Origin: Mermis nigrescens
Lineage: Eukaryota > Nematoda > Enoplea > Mermithida > Mermithidae
DNA length: 64,000 bases
Assembly: GCA_036768485.1 (NCBI GenBank)
Contig: JAVLUZ010000513.1
Coordinates: forward strand, 1,451,413 to 1,515,412
Direction of reading: 5' to 3'
Part shown: positions 45,640-57,634 of the stretch, piece after piece
Layout of the letters: each line of letters opens with the position of its first letter
Numbering within the stretch: the first letter of the stretch is position 1
Made by a program: the position numbers and the translations under genes
Notes under the pieces: generated by a model
Databases searched by the model: none
What the model was told of the DNA's origin: nothing
Seen by the model: the letters and a program-made list of their open reading frames with translations, nothing else

Positions 45640-46900
45640 TCAGGTCTGCTTTTTCGCCATGTAGCCTGTTTCTGAGAAGGTCGTAAATGATTCCAGCGCA
45701 ACTGAACAGCTGTTCCAATGGAACGCTTGTAGCTGGTGCTGCAAGCAGGGGCGAATCTAAGGGGGCGAGGGGGCCGCCCCCGTTTGCCAAAAATATTTGG
45801 CGAGAGAGAATGAATATGCAATTTGCAATTATTTCTTGGCCCTCAGTGACCATAATTTCTCAAATTTTTCGGCGCTGCGCACTGGATGATACCGATGTAT
45901 TAATGACATTTATTTACTTTCTTCACTACCTGGAAGCCATTTTCTGTTTATGTAGGTTTCAAAACAATTTTAGCAGCAGAAACAGCTATTCTTGCATAGT
46001 TTTCTTCTATTTTCGATTAAAAATTTCGACATTTCGCATCAAATGCTATAAATACAGTAAATCAAGCTGTAAATTATGCTTCTAGACGTCTATCCGTCTT
46101 AATCTCACAAATTTTCCGGCGCTTTGCGCCACGGTTTTTTTGTATTCGGCAAAGATTTTTCCCGATGTACAAAGGCTTTTCAGGACCGTCTTTGGACATG
46201 TACAAAGATTTTTGGAGAGATAAAATTTACAAAAAGGTCTAAAATTCGCAGAAATTTACGGCGCTTCGCGTCGAAATGACTGATTGTGTGCTCTAATGGC
46301 AGAAACTGCGTTTCAAAAGGGAAAATGTCAAATTTTTAGGTGCTTTGCGCCGTTTTAAGACGATTCTTAGTGATTTTTGCCCTTAGAGACCCATAAATTA
46401 GTGATATACACTACCAAAGGTCGAACAACCCTGTTTTTACCACACTCAAAATCGCTACTGTACCACATTATAGTACCCAAAAATTTGTGTGTACACAATG
46501 TACAAAGGCTTTTGGGGATCATCTTTGTGTCAAACGGACCTTGTACAAAAAAGTGCTTCGCGCCGGAATTCTGATAAAGTCAAAGAATTTTAGTGATTTT
46601 TAGCACAAAATTATCGAAAATTTTAAAATTTTAAGAAAAAATATTGCGTCAAAAGTGATTTAATGTAAAAGTATATATTGTAAAACGCTGAAAAAACGCG
46701 GTTTCGCGTGTTAAGGGCAAATTTTTGGACCCATTTTTGACTATTTTTGGAAAAGTTGGGATTTTGCCCCCTTAAGAAAATCCTAGATCCGCCACTGGCT
46801 GCAAGATACTGCTTAGCTATTAACGCGAGAATCGGCAAATTCTTCGACTTCTCTTTCCACCATTGCAGCAGATCTTCGTCATGAATTAAGCATTTCGATT
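45640..46900 (-). pseudogene. hAT transposase C-terminal dimerisation-domain remnant, interrupted
   Basis: On the - strand, 46900-46800 reads DLLQWWKEKSKNLPILALI and then AKQYLAA, the start of the hAT dimerisation domain. After the nested insertion, about 45750-45640 continues APATSVPLEQLFSCAGIIYD and then LLRNRL. The two halves fall exactly on either side of the 1052-bp insertion and its duplication GCTGCAAG. The rest of the transposase is missing, so no enzyme is made. Confidence 0.86.
45746..46797. mobile_element. hAT-type element (CAGKGGCGGAT family), nested, 1052 bp
   Basis: Left end CAGGGGCGAATCTAAGGGGG; right end closes ATCCTAGATCCGCCACTG. A perfect 8-bp duplication GCTGCAAG flanks it (45738-45745, 46798-46805). 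The interior has several GGCGCTTYGCGCC hairpins and a segment shared with 126-545. No transposase is encoded. Confidence 0.9.
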
Positions 46901-47256
46901 TCGTATAAGCCTCCAATTAAGAAACACATAGATAATCAGTGATTTATACATAAATTGTCAACTAGACGTAAAACTTATTTGAACGTGCAGTTGCCAGATT
47001 GAAACGACGTCCCGGATAATTTATCTTTCGATTACATCGTCATATGTTCCAGCGAAGTCAGGCTATCAAGAGCGTACATACTTTAACACAGGAACCGAGA
47101 ACCGGAACCGGAACCGACGGTTCTCTAGTTGGAAGGAACCGGAACCGACGGTTCCAACTTACCCAAGAACCGGAACCGGAACCGAAATTCTTGTTTTCCA
47201 AGAACCGGAACCGATTTTTTTGAAAAACCTGGAACCGGAACATCCCTAGTACACAC

Positions 47257-48107
47257 ATCTATTCTTCATTGCACCCCCGTATTTTTGTGGCGACAACATG
47301 GGGAGGCCTCCTATCCTCGCCACTTCAAATCCGCTGTTTTTGCAAAAAATAGTTTTTTGGTAAGCTTTTATGAAAAGTGGTAGTTTTTTGGAAAAAATTG
47401 GTTGTTTTTTAAAATTCCGACTCCGGCAACCCTGGCATCTCAGCGCATCACCCGCTACATGCGTCGTTTTTCCTATCGATTTGATTGACATTATAGACCA
47501 AATCCAAAATTTTCATGCACGTTTTCCTCCTTTCTCCACATTTTTTTAAGAAGTTTGACAGTCGTTCAGAAATGAACGCCCGTCCTAAAAAAATCAGTGT
47601 TTATTAGCAAGAAGATCCCATTACTCATGTAACCGCGGTTGTACAGCTCTGTGTATAAAACTCGCGCTCGACACGAATATCACGATCAATAGTACGTTAT
47701 TTTTGTTAAAACTTGATGTTCCTACCAAGCGTTTTGCCCATTTTCCGAAGTCGCTTTCGACAATAAGAAACTAAATAATTTGTCAATGTGGTGCAAAACG
47801 CCAGAATATTTTAAATCGGATCGGCGCAAAACGCCTAAAAATTTTGACATTTTACTTCTCTAAAACGCGTTTTTCCCATAACAAAACTTGTCCAAATCTG
47901 CTAGAAGATCAGGATTTGGAATAATAGAAGAAGATATAGAGCAAGTTGTCGATAAACGTGTGCAATCGGGGCGGCATGGCCTAAAGCCGTATTTATACTT
48001 CATGAAAATAGCATATCCTGCTGAAGTTATGCGAAATAATGTATCTCGCCATAGGTGCACAAGGTCAAACTTTCAGGGGAGGGTGGAAACCAAAATTGGT
48101 AGAAAGC
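47257..48107. other. No gene seen
   Basis: AT-rich; a GGCGCAAAACGCC variant of the shared hairpin is at 47823. The 92-aa ORF at 47888-48166 is not recognised. Confidence 0.4.
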
Positions 48108-48119
48108 TATGTGCTTCGA

Positions 48120-48539
<420 letters not shown>

Positions 48540-48540
48540 T

Positions 48541-48812
48541 TTTGAAACTCATGGATTTTTGGGATTTCGCCCCTCCTGCCGACTATGACCTTGTGCAACT
48601 ATGTTTTATAGCCTTTTGTGTTGGTGTAAAAATTTTTTCGAAAAGTTCTAATTTTATTATCTTCTTGGATTGGATAGAGCATGTCGAGAAACGTCGAAAA
48701 ATGCGGTTTTTGCGAGCTGCCTTGACGAGTCTCCCGAGATATAGACCACTTTATGTTGGGTCGGCCCCCCGCCCCTTGACCCAATCCTGGTTAAAGGCCT
48801 GGTTACCGTGAT
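48541..48812. repeat. Truncated end of the CAGGCCCGTA-type family
   Basis: The GTCGAGAAACGTCGAAAAATG, GCGAGCT..., CCGAGATATAG and CCAATCCTGGTTAAAGGCCTGG blocks parallel 52010-52227, ending in a degenerate GGCCTG terminus at about 48804. Confidence 0.6.
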
Positions 48813-49443
48813 ATACATACATAGGTTATATAAGTTGTGCATGCTCCTTGGCTAATATTTCTTCCAAGTGAGCTTTCCAGGTGCTTGATCCCCACTTCTT
48901 TTTGGGCTTAACGTATGCGAAAAGATAAGCCTGGATTAATTTTTGATTTTCCATGTTCTGCTATGTTTTCTCCACGAATTAGATGCTGCAATTAGACGAT
49001 CGTGCACCGAATACAAATATTTTTAAAATTTTAGGCGTAAAATGATCTGCTAAAATAGCTATTTTTGTTCCAGAAATCGTTTTAGGAGTCGTAAAAATGT
49101 CTGACGCTACGAAAACGCACTTGCGGCGCCAAAATACGTAAAGATAACTTAGAGATCGCCGAGAAAACAAATAAATATCATTAAAAAGGATCATCCGGTG
49201 CTAAGCGTCGAAAAAATTCGAGGAATTATAGTCATCGACGGCCAAAAATTTTGCAAATCACATATTCATTCCTGATACCGTCTGAGTTTTTGGCCAACGG
49301 GGAGAAGGCGCGCCCCCTTACCCTCGCCTTAAATCAGCTCCTGCGGTCAGTCACCTTAAAATACAATCTTGGAAGTAGTGCGGCCTGAAATATTTCAGCT
49401 ATGAATGTGCGAATGATGACGAGCTGGGACGGAATTGCTTCGT
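48813..49443. other. No gene seen
   Basis: Dispersed-repeat debris: TTTTTGGCCAACGGGGAGAAGG-type end near 49290 resembles 57110-57160 and 61760-61800. Confidence 0.4.
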
Positions 49444-49451
49444 CCTTTTAT

Positions 49452-49626
49452 CAGGCACGTATCTTCTGGCGGAATGGGGATCTTCGGACCCCCAACATTC
49501 AGAAAAATCGGAAAAATAGGACATTTTAAATATAATTTTGTGCTATTTTGGCCTTTTTTGGGCTTAGTCCCCCCAAAAATTGGTGTTGTTGGTCCCCCGA
49601 AAATTGGACGGCCAGCTATGTGCCTG
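49452..49626. mobile_element. CAGGCACG hAT MITE, copy A
   Basis: 175 bp, left CAGGCACGTATCTTCTGG, right GGACGGCCAGCTATGTGCCTG-type. Flanks are CCTTTTAT and CCTTTTTA, an 8-bp duplication with one indel. Confidence 0.8.
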
Positions 49627-50650
49627 CCTTTTTATGCATTTTTTGTACCCGACCTTTGTTTTTTTCAGGAAGAGCAATCTTGATAATGTTTGCATTATGC
49701 AGACGGATGGATTAATTTGGTTTATATTTCGCCTATTTCCATAAATTAAGATGAAATCGTCGTTAATCTCTTTTTCAATCTTCATCTGGCCGCTCCTTTA
49801 TTCCTGCGATGCGTATGATTATGTTATAACATTGGTGAGTATCAGAGGTGGATCCAGGATTTCGTAAGGAGGGAGCAGTAACCATATATACGTGATTTTG
49901 GGCAGGGGTTAGAGAGTGGGGGAGTTTCACCTCCCCAGTGAAATTTTCATCCCAACCCTCTTCCCCTAAAAAATTTGTTTGTACCCCAAAATTCTCAATT
50001 TTTCAAAAGTTTTCAAATTATTCGTGGAAATTCGCAGAAAAAGTGCTTTTTTAAGCGTTTTAAGCTCTATTTACTCGAGAGTGTCAAATTTTTGGCGCTC
50101 CGCGCCATATACCCATGTCTTAAGTATACTTTATTTTAACTTGTTCGACTTTTATTTTTTCCCAAATTTTTTTGTGTTCTATCCTCTAGAGCGGTAGTGC
50201 ATCGTCCGGAACGCCAAAAAATGTTTTTGACGCATACCCGCTATCGTAAGGCGAAAAAGGCACTTCGAACTTTCAACCCCTTCCCCTCAGAATTTCCATG
50301 CTGTGCATGTCTCTGGGTGTAAACCAACTGTTTACGAAGGTAAAAATAGGTCCGAAACCCGCTTGATGGGCGAAGTAGCGTTTTTCTCCGTTCTATATTG
50401 TCAATTTTTAATCGAAAAAATTTATGCTGCAAAATTTTTTCGAAAAATGTAATATTTTGTAGTGTGTTTTGGCCGGAAATGTTTAAATTTGTATTTTATT
50501 TAGAATCCGGCGTTGCGCTGAAAACTGCTGGAATTTAGGTATCTGAATGACATGTTAATTTCCCGTATTTGTGCATCAACGCCTCTTGAAGCGCATAAGG
50601 CGAAATGCAGAAAATTTTCAGAATTTATGCTTAAAATCTGACAAGTATGT
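49627..50650. other. No gene seen; dispersed fragments
   Basis: The 49850-49900 stretch (GAGGTGGATCCAGGATTTCG) looks like a CAGKGGCGGAT-type left end without its right end. GGCGCTCCGCGCC at 50094 is a variant of the shared hairpin. Confidence 0.4.
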
Positions 50651-50839
50651 CTAGGGGCGGATTTAGGGGGGCGGGGGGCGGCCGTCCCCCATTGGCCCAA
50701 AATAGTGCGCAAAATTAAGCATTTTTGAGCAATTTTCAGCGATTTTCGGGTTACAACGGCTAATTTTTCGGCCCAAGTCAGGGTTCTCCCCCCTTGGGGG
50801 TACCGCCCCCCGTAGGGAAAATCCTAGGTCCGCAACTGA
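50651..50839. mobile_element. CAGKGGCGGAT hAT MITE, copy
   Basis: Left CTAGGGGCGGATTTAGG, right CCTAGGTCCGCAACTG; flanks AAGTATGT and AGTATGGC suggest a degraded duplication. Interior block GGCCCAAAATAGTGCGCAAA is shared with 55161-55307 and 59839-60020. Confidence 0.72.
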
Positions 50840-51229
50840 GTATGGCCTGTACGCTGCTAACAAAGATAGTGAATGGAATAAGGTCCTAATCATGCATGAG
50901 CATGGGGTCAAATGAGTGGCTATTTACTCTTACTCCTCTGAGCCTTATAAAAACTGATAGATAGATATACAGCCACTGTGGCCGGAAAACATTGCTAGGT
51001 AGATGGCCTTCTTTTAAATCGAAATCTGCCCAAATAGTTTTGCGTACCTATGGTAACTAGTGTCGAACAAATTAGAAATTACGATGATGGATGATTAAAT
51101 TTTATTGCTATGTACGTATCCATCCTTTATCTCGCCAATTATTCTAGTACAGTAGAGGGCGGCTCCCTTGCCCTTGCAAACCCCCTGCCTCTGTTTTTAC
51201 GTCAAGGTTATGAATAAATAGGTTGTTAT
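50840..51229. other. No gene seen
   Basis: Ordinary AT-rich sequence. Confidence 0.4.
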
Positions 51230-52227
51230 CAGGGTCGTATTTAAGAGAGGGCGGGGGCGGTCATGTACAGGATGGGAATTCTGGGTGGGTCAGGCCCCGA
51301 AAATTTTTAAAAGTGCCCGTTTTGGGCTAAAAACGCAGGGTGCACGTCACAAACACTCTTTTCTGGACGTTTCGGACAACGTTCGTTCTTCCTAGAATAT
51401 AGAAACGTAAAAAATTTCAGAAAAATTTGAAAAAAATGGAGTAAGTTTGAACAGAATATAGTCAAAAAATGTGTAAAAGCGCCTAAAATCTGAAATTCTT
51501 GAGCCAAAAATTAGCTGAAAACGCTTTAAAAAGGCACACTTTTTTTGCGACTCTGACAATCCTTTACAAAAGATTAACAATTCATGGGGGTCGTGTCGCC
51601 GTACATGCACAGTAAGGGAATTCTGGGGGGGTGAAAACCTAAAGTGCCTTTTTTGGGCCCAAAAATGGCCGGTACGCGTTAAAAAACATCGTTTTTGGCG
51701 TTTCTGACGATACTCTATCCTTCTAGAGCATGAAATCATGAAAAAATTCCGAAAAAGTCGAATAAATTGACCAATATATATATCGCTTTAAACATGAATA
51801 TATGGCGCGAAGCGCCGAAAATTTGGCGATTTTGAGCAAATAGATAGCAAAAAACTCTTAAAAAGACACTTTTTCTATCAATTTTCAGGTAAGTTTAGGA
51901 AACTTGAAAAATCCTCAATTCTGGGGAGGGGTGAAAAATTTTTGCGGGGTTGAAAAATGATTCTGCGGGGGGTGAAACCCCGCAAACTCCCAAGATCGTG
52001 TATAGTCGTCGCCATTTTTCGGGGGGTCAGTTGCCATTCTGGATAGGGTCAAAAACTCACCCCAAACCCTTTTCCACAAGAACACATCTGGATACAACAC
52101 GTCCAAAAAAGCAGGAATATGCGATTTTCGCGAGCTATCACCGACGAATTTTCCGAGATATAGGCCAATTTATATTGGGTCCGCCCACCCCGCCCTCCCC
52201 CTTAGCCGATTCCTGGATACGGGCCTG
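51230..52227. mobile_element. hAT-type element (CAGGCCCGTA family), copy 2
   Basis: 998 bp, left CAGGGTCGTATTTAAG, right GGATACGGGCCTG. Flanks GTTGTTAT and GTTGCAAT agree at six of eight bases. The interior holds two related ~330-bp segments (GGGAATTCTGGG... and GGACGTTTCGGACAAC/GGCGTTTCTGACGATAC) and the hairpin GGCGCGAAGCGCC at 51804. Confidence 0.72.
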
Positions 52228-52517
52228 GTTGCAATAATGGTTTTTATTTATTATTACTATTGGTAATAATAGTTGTTATTAGTAATAATTAAATACTATT
52301 TATTCGAAGAAATATGTAAATCTAAAATGGAATTACCTATTGATTGATTGATGCTTGTTTACGCATACAGTTCCGACGAAATGGCAGTGCGTACATTGTG
52401 CACAAGAGATGCCCGGCCGCCGGTTCGTTTTTCGCGCCTGCTTTGTTAGATGATGATTTGATTGTAAGCCTTACACACAAAACGCTCAAAGTTTGGGGTA
52501 TTACACGCGTACACTAT
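52228..52517. other. No gene seen
   Basis: Short AT-rich stretch with TAATAATA runs at 52240-52300. Confidence 0.4.
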
Positions 52518-52700
52518 CAGGCACGCATCTCTGGGGGAACGGGGTAGGAGGGGGAGCGTTTGGGCCCCCCAAAATTCAGCAAAATCGGAAAAACGGGCAT
52601 TTTTAAACGTTATTTTGTGCTATTTTTTGGCGTTTTTGGGCTTAGTCCTCTTCAAAAATTGGGGTTGGTCCCCCGAATAGGACGGCCAGCTACGTGCCTG
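52518..52700. mobile_element. CAGGCACG hAT MITE, copy B
   Basis: 183 bp with CAGGCACGCATCTCTGGGGG left and GGCCAGCTACGTGCCTG right. The flanks (TACACTAT, ATCATATT) no longer show a clear duplication. Confidence 0.75.
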
Positions 52701-53577
52701 ATCATATTTCCTCATTTTTGAGCAGTAGAATCATTCATCTAGCCACTTCCCTTCCATCGATTCGTGTACATTCAATATTACGTGTTAGTCCTTTGTCTTT
52801 TGTTTTCGTCGAAATGTACCTATACGAAAATGATAAATATATAATAAAATATGAATAACAATTTATAAAATAAATAAATAAAAATAAATAATACAAATAA
52901 ATAAAATAGAAAATAGGAAAAAAATTAAAAAAAATAAAAAATAAATAAACAGAACAAGTTGGGCACTCTAAATTTGACAATAAATAACAATTTATTACTT
53001 ATTTACCTTCCTCCTGTTTAAATGGAAATTTTTGGGGAAAATCAGATAAAATTAAGCAGAAAAATAGATGCAAACTTGAAGCTTCCCAGAAAATTGCTTG
53101 ACGTCGACCAAAACGTGTGGTTTGATTTAAATTTAATTCTGTTTTATCAGTTATACCGATTTTTTGAAGCTTTTGTATCTTTGTATGTTTGTATTGTATG
53201 TTTGTATCTGTATGTTTGTTATGTTTGTATGTTTGTATATTTTTATGTTTTGTATTTTTTTTAATTTTTTTATATTTTTTATTTTTATATCTATGTTTGT
53301 CTTCACGTCATCTTTATCTTCATATTTTTATGTTTTTATATTTTTTTATTTTTATATTTATGCTTGTCTTCACATCATCCTATGACAAGTGACGTGATAG
53401 CGGCGGACCTTTTGAGAAGAAATAGCCGGCGGCGCTCTGCTAGTTACCCGAATTTAAGGGAACGCAACAGTTTTGCTGACAAAATAATTGAAGTTTTGGA
53501 ATTCTGCCAAAAACGGTTTTTTTTTAAAATTAATTCGAGATGATTAAACTTCTGTGCTGTATTTGTAATTTAATATA
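52701..53577. other. Low-complexity AT-rich stretch, no gene seen
   Basis: (AAATAAATA)n-like sequence at 52840-52950 and (TTTGTATG)/(TTTTTATAT) runs at 53170-53370, including two TCTTCACRTCATC units. The ORFs over it are repeat artefacts. Confidence 0.6.
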
Positions 53578-54173
53578 CAGGGTGAGTCGCCTTAAAAAAT
53601 AAACTAATTAAAAATATTAAATTTATTATTTTCTTCAATATTGGTCCAATCTTGATGAAACTTTATCTATTTATAACACGTCCAATAGCATTGTAAAATA
53701 TAAAGCTCCATTGAAATAGGTTTATTACGGCTTTTGCAATAACAATTTTTGTAGGTGGTACCTTCTAATCAGATTTTGCTTTCTTGATTTTTTTGCATGT
53801 CTTTAAAGTTTTCAAATTTTGTTTTATACGGTTTTTATACTTATCGAGCTAAATTAAATGGCATGCCAGTTGTCGTAGCTTAATGACTAATAAAGACAAC
53901 ATAATTAACACTATAGAGAAGTAAAAAAATTGGATGAAACAAAATTCGAAAAATTTATTGACTTAAAAAAAAACAGGAATACAAAAATTGACTAAAAAGT
54001 ATCAATCACCAAAATTGTTATTGTAAAAGCTGTAATGGTCCAATTTTACCGAAAGTTGAAATTTTATCATGCTATTGGACGTATTATAAACTCTAAAAGT
54101 TTTAGCGAGATTAGACAAATATTGAAGGAGTTATGACCAAATAACACCATGGATAGTTAGGTGACTCACCCTG
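53578..54173. mobile_element. Mariner-type non-autonomous element with long inverted repeats
   Basis: CAGGGTGAGTCGCCT at the left and AGGTGACTCACCCTG at the right, each flanked by TA (53576-53577, 54174-54175). The inverted repeats are long, about 180 bp (for example CGTCCAATAGCATKRTAAAA and TTTTRCAATAACAATTTT occur near both ends). TA duplication and CAGGGTG-type ends point to Tc1/mariner. No transposase is encoded. Confidence 0.8.
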
Positions 54174-54239
54174 TAGGTAGTTTTTCTAGTCCATTTCAGC
54201 TTGAGAGACCTGAAAAATGCGTATTGGTCTCTTTATTGG

Positions 54240-54407
54240 CAGGCACGAATCTCTGGAGGGAATGGGGGGGGTTCAGGACTCCCGAAAATTTAGAAAAATC
54301 GAGAAATATTTGACTTTTTAATCGTTATTTTGTGCTATTTTTGGCCTTTTTGGGCGTAGTCCCCCAAAAATTGGTGTTGGTCCCCCTAAAATTGGAAGAT
54401 GTGCCTG
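54240..54407. mobile_element. CAGGCACG hAT MITE, copy C
   Basis: 168 bp; flanks TTTATTGG and TTTAAGGG agree at five to six of eight bases. The right end lacks the CGGCCAGCTA block. Confidence 0.72.
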
Positions 54408-54629
54408 TTTAAGGGCTGCCATACGCTTACTGATCCGGCTGATGGCTGCTCTGAACTCGGCCCTCCGGGCCAATCGAACGAAACTCGTCGATTTACCTGC
54501 TTCGTATTTATCGCGTTGATCGAACGAGGCAATTGTACGTACGCTAAGAAAGTGAGATCGTCATTGACAACAATAATAAATATAATTATTAATAATAATA
54601 AATATACAAATGATGTAGCGGTCCGTAAA

Positions 54630-55095
54630 TTAATAATGGGTATTGAGCGGGCGTGCATAGTGTGGGAATTTAGCGGGGGGGGGGGGCGGGAAGTGGGGAG
54701 GTTGAAATTTCAAAGTGCCATTTGGGGGCCCAAAAGGGTGGGTGCGCATCAAAAACATCGTTTTTTGGCTTTTTTGACAATGCTATATCTTTTTGGAGCA
54801 TAAAAGCGTAAAAGATGTTCAAAGCTGATAAAAATTCCAGCAAATGATGGTGATACGGTCGAAAAATGAGTATATGGCGCGAAGCGCCAACATTTTGACC
54901 CTTTAGCAAACGGGTAGCTAAAAACGCCTAAAACAGCATGGTTTCTGCGAATTTTTCAAAAATCGGGGAAACTTTGGGGAAATTATGAATCAGGTGGGAG
55001 AGAAAAATCCTGAGACGGCTGGTAACTTTTCTGGCGGTTGAAACTCCCAAAATCCCTTAAGATCACGGATGCTACGCATTCGGGCGTAATACTAT
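54630..55095. repeat. Dispersed G-rich-headed element, partner at 63475-63885
   Basis: A G-run head, AAAGTGCCRTTTKGGG, ACATCGTTTTTTGGC, TTTTTGACAATGCTATATC and the hairpin GGCGCGAAGCGCC at 54877 recur in the same order at 63475-63885, at 51590-51990 and in part at 60105-60340. Confidence 0.7.
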
Positions 55096-55160
55096 ACTCG
55101 TATATACACGTGTTCATGCAGGAGGGGGCGGATCTATCATTTTCGTGAGGGGAAGGTACT

Positions 55161-55307
55161 CAGAGGCGGATTTCGGGGGGGGGGCGCCCCCCATATTGCC
55201 CAAAATAGTGCACAAAATTTAGGACTAATTTTTCCGCCTAAGTCAGGGTTCCGACACCCCCTTAGGGGTACCGCCCCCCCCCTCAGGAAAATCCTAAATC
55301 CGCCACA
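55161..55307. mobile_element. CAGKGGCGGAT hAT MITE, copy
   Basis: Left CAGAGGCGGATTTCGGG, right AATCCTAAATCCGCCACA; contains TTGCCCAAAATAGTGCACAA. No clear duplication remains. Confidence 0.68.
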
Positions 55308-55618
55308 TTCGAGTTCTTTCTTCTAAAATGGTCAAAAATCGGCTGAAAATCTGTCATTCACGCATAGAGTATGATCCTTTCGACGTTTTATATTGCCAAT
55401 TTTTAATCAATATTATTTCTGCTGGAAAAATTTTTCAAAAAAATTTTACATTTTCAAGCCATTTTGCTCTAAAAATGCCTAAATTCCTAAACCCCTTGCT
55501 AATACAAAGTGCGGTTTATGGGTGGATTTAAAGGGGGCTTTGGCGACATAAAGCAAGGATGCGTAATTTGTAATGATTTTTGGGCCGCCAATGATCGTTA
55601 TTTCTCAAATTTTTCTGG
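55308..55618. other. No gene seen
   Basis: Dispersed-repeat interior sequence without termini. Confidence 0.35.
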
Positions 55619-55626
55619 AGCTTCGC

Positions 55627-55782
55627 CAGGCACGTAGCTGGCCGTCCTATTTTGGCGGGTGTCCAACACCAATTTTTTGGGGACTGACTCAAGGCCAAAT
55701 ACAGCACAAAATAACGTTTAAAAGGTCCGATTTTTCTGAATTTTCAATGGTCGGCCCCCCATTCCCCAGAGATACGTGCCTG
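55627..55782. mobile_element. CAGGCACG hAT MITE, copy D (inverted)
   Basis: 156 bp; flanks AGCTTCGC and CGCTTCGC form a 7/8 duplication inside a GCGCTTCGCGCC hairpin of another repeat, so it inserted into that repeat. Confidence 0.83.
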
Positions 55783-55941
55783 CGCTTCGCGCCAAATTAT
55801 ACCTATTTACAACATATATACATATTTACCATCGTAGCGGTCCGAAAGCCACATTTTTGTCCACGGAAAAGGTTTTAGACAATATCGAGGAATAGAAACA
55901 GTCAATCCTCTATTTACAGTCAATGGCGTATCTTGGATTTT

Positions 55942-56109
55942 CAGGTACGTAGCTGGCCGTCCTATTTTGGGGTCCGACACGAATTTTGGCAGGACTAAGC
56001 CCAAAAAATCAAAAATAGCACAAAATAACGTTTAAAAAGTCCTATTCTTTCGATTTTTCTGAATTTTCGGGGGTCCGGACCCACCACTCCCTCCAGAGAT
56101 ACGTGCCTG
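55942..56109. mobile_element. CAGGCACG hAT MITE, copy E (inverted)
   Basis: 168 bp with a perfect 8-bp duplication TGGATTTT (55934-55941, 56110-56117). It sits in the terminus of a CAGKGGCGGAT-type element (CAATGGCGTATCTTGGATTT at 55921). Confidence 0.9.
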
Positions 56110-56117
56110 TGGATTTT

Positions 56118-56491
56118 CTAAAGAGGAGGGCGGTATCCCATTTTTTGCTAAAAAAGTCAAAAATAGTTTCCTAAATTTCCCTTCACGTGCGAAATGGCGT
56201 TTTTAGGTGTTTTACGTCGTGAATTTCTATTTAAAGTCACTTTTGACGCAGCACTTTTCGAAAAATCATGGAATTTTCTACAATTTCTTGCTAAAAAATC
56301 GTTAAATTTCTAAACGTCAAGATAAATTCGGCGCGAAGCGGCGGAAAATTCGAGAAATTTAGGCGAAAGGCGGTTTACACGCTTGATTTACTGCTCGATT
56401 TGCCGTATTTGCAGCATTTGACGGGTGACCTCGAAAATTCCAAAAAGTTATGCTTAAAAATAGAGTAAATCTATACCTAATTAGCCGTTTT
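56118..56491. other. Interior of a dispersed element, no gene
   Basis: Continuation of the CAGKGGCGGAT-type element that copy E hit, with GGCGCGAAGCGGCGG at 56328. Its right end could not be placed. Confidence 0.45.
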
Positions 56492-56990
56492 CGGGCGCGG
56501 ATTTAGAGAGGGGCGGCCGCCGCCCCTGTCGTCAAAACACATATGGGCGCAATAGAGAATAATGGGTATTTTTTTTATGATTTTAGCCATTTTTGTCTTG
56601 GTTTTGCAAATTTTTCCGGCGCTTCGCGCCGAGGTAGTATTCATTATGTCATTTGCTGACTTACTTTGCGCTCTAAAAACTTTACTTTCACGTCAGAAGC
56701 GTTGTTTATGTAAAAAACAAGGTTTTTTTAGATCGTAAAAGGATTTCGGAGTATTTTTTGGTGCATTGTGCCGATTTTCGCACTTGCGCGATTTTTGTAG
56801 GAAATTTTCAAAAATTTCTTACTTTTTTCATAACACAAATGATACTGTTTATCAAAGACGGCAAAATAGCGATCATTAATCATCATAGTCTAATTTGTTG
56901 AACAATTTTTGACACTATGAGGAAAATTTGGGGTTCGCCCCCCCTCCCTCGCCGGTCAGGTAATCCTGGATCCTCTACTGGCTGTTCCCC
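56492..56990. mobile_element. CAGKGGCGGAT-type element, 0.5 kb
   Basis: Left CGGGCGCGGATTTAGAG, right CCTGGATCCTCTACTG; flanks GCCGTTTT and GCTGTTCC agree at five to six of eight bases. Interior has GGCGCTTCGCGCCG at 56618. Confidence 0.6.
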
Positions 56991-57476
56991 CATTCCCCCC
57001 GGAGATACGTGCCCGAATAACTGTCATTGCGGAAAAATCTGACAAATTATTATCACTGACGGCCAAAAAACCTCGCAAATTACATATCCGTTCCTTAAGT
57101 CGCCAACTGTTTTTGGCCAATGGACGGGGAGCCTCCTGCCCATTTTCCCCTTAAACCCGCCCGTTTTCAGTATAACTTTTAAAAGTTTTTTGACGTTCCG
57201 TGTCAAAGCTATAACGCAGGAGATCGAAAGCTTCTAAAAGTTCTTTTTGAATTTTAAAAATTTTCCAGGGCATCGCGCCCGATTTTCGCTAAAAATCGAA
57301 CAAATTTGATGTTTTTTCGAGCAAAATTGTCAAAAAAATTGGAATTTTTCTAAAAAAAATGTTGCTCTAAAAGTGATTTTAAAATGAAAGTAGGCAACGT
57401 GAAACGCCAAAAAACGCTTTTCCGCAAATTTTTCGACCCGTTTTCGATTGTTTTTGAAAAAGTTAGAAGTACCGTC

Positions 57477-57626
57477 CAGGCACGTATATCTGGGGGAATG
57501 AGGGGGGGGTCCGATCCCCCCCAAATTCAGAAAAACCGCAAAATAGGACTTTTTAAACGTTATTCTGTGCTGTTTTTGGCCTTTTTGGGCTTGGTCCCCT
57601 CAATAGGATGGCCAGCTGCGTGCCTG
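57477..57626. mobile_element. CAGGCACG hAT MITE, copy F
   Basis: 150 bp, flanked by GTACCGTC and GTACCGCC, a 7/8 duplication of 8 bp. It lies inside a GGGTACCGCC-containing dispersed element, another nested event. Confidence 0.88.
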
Positions 57627-57634
57627 GTACCGCC

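Larger units (their letters stand above)
45314..47248 (-). mobile_element. hAT element with GGAACC-rich ends, split by a nested hAT-type insertion
   Basis: Terminal repeats TAGGGATGTGCCGG and, inverted, CCGGAACATCCCTA are flanked by GTACGCAC (45306-45313) and GTACACAC (47249-47256), a one-mismatch 8-bp duplication. Both ends are filled with GGAACC repeats. The interior keeps the C-terminal part of a hAT transposase on the - strand. Subtracting the nested element leaves about 0.88 kb. Confidence 0.86.
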
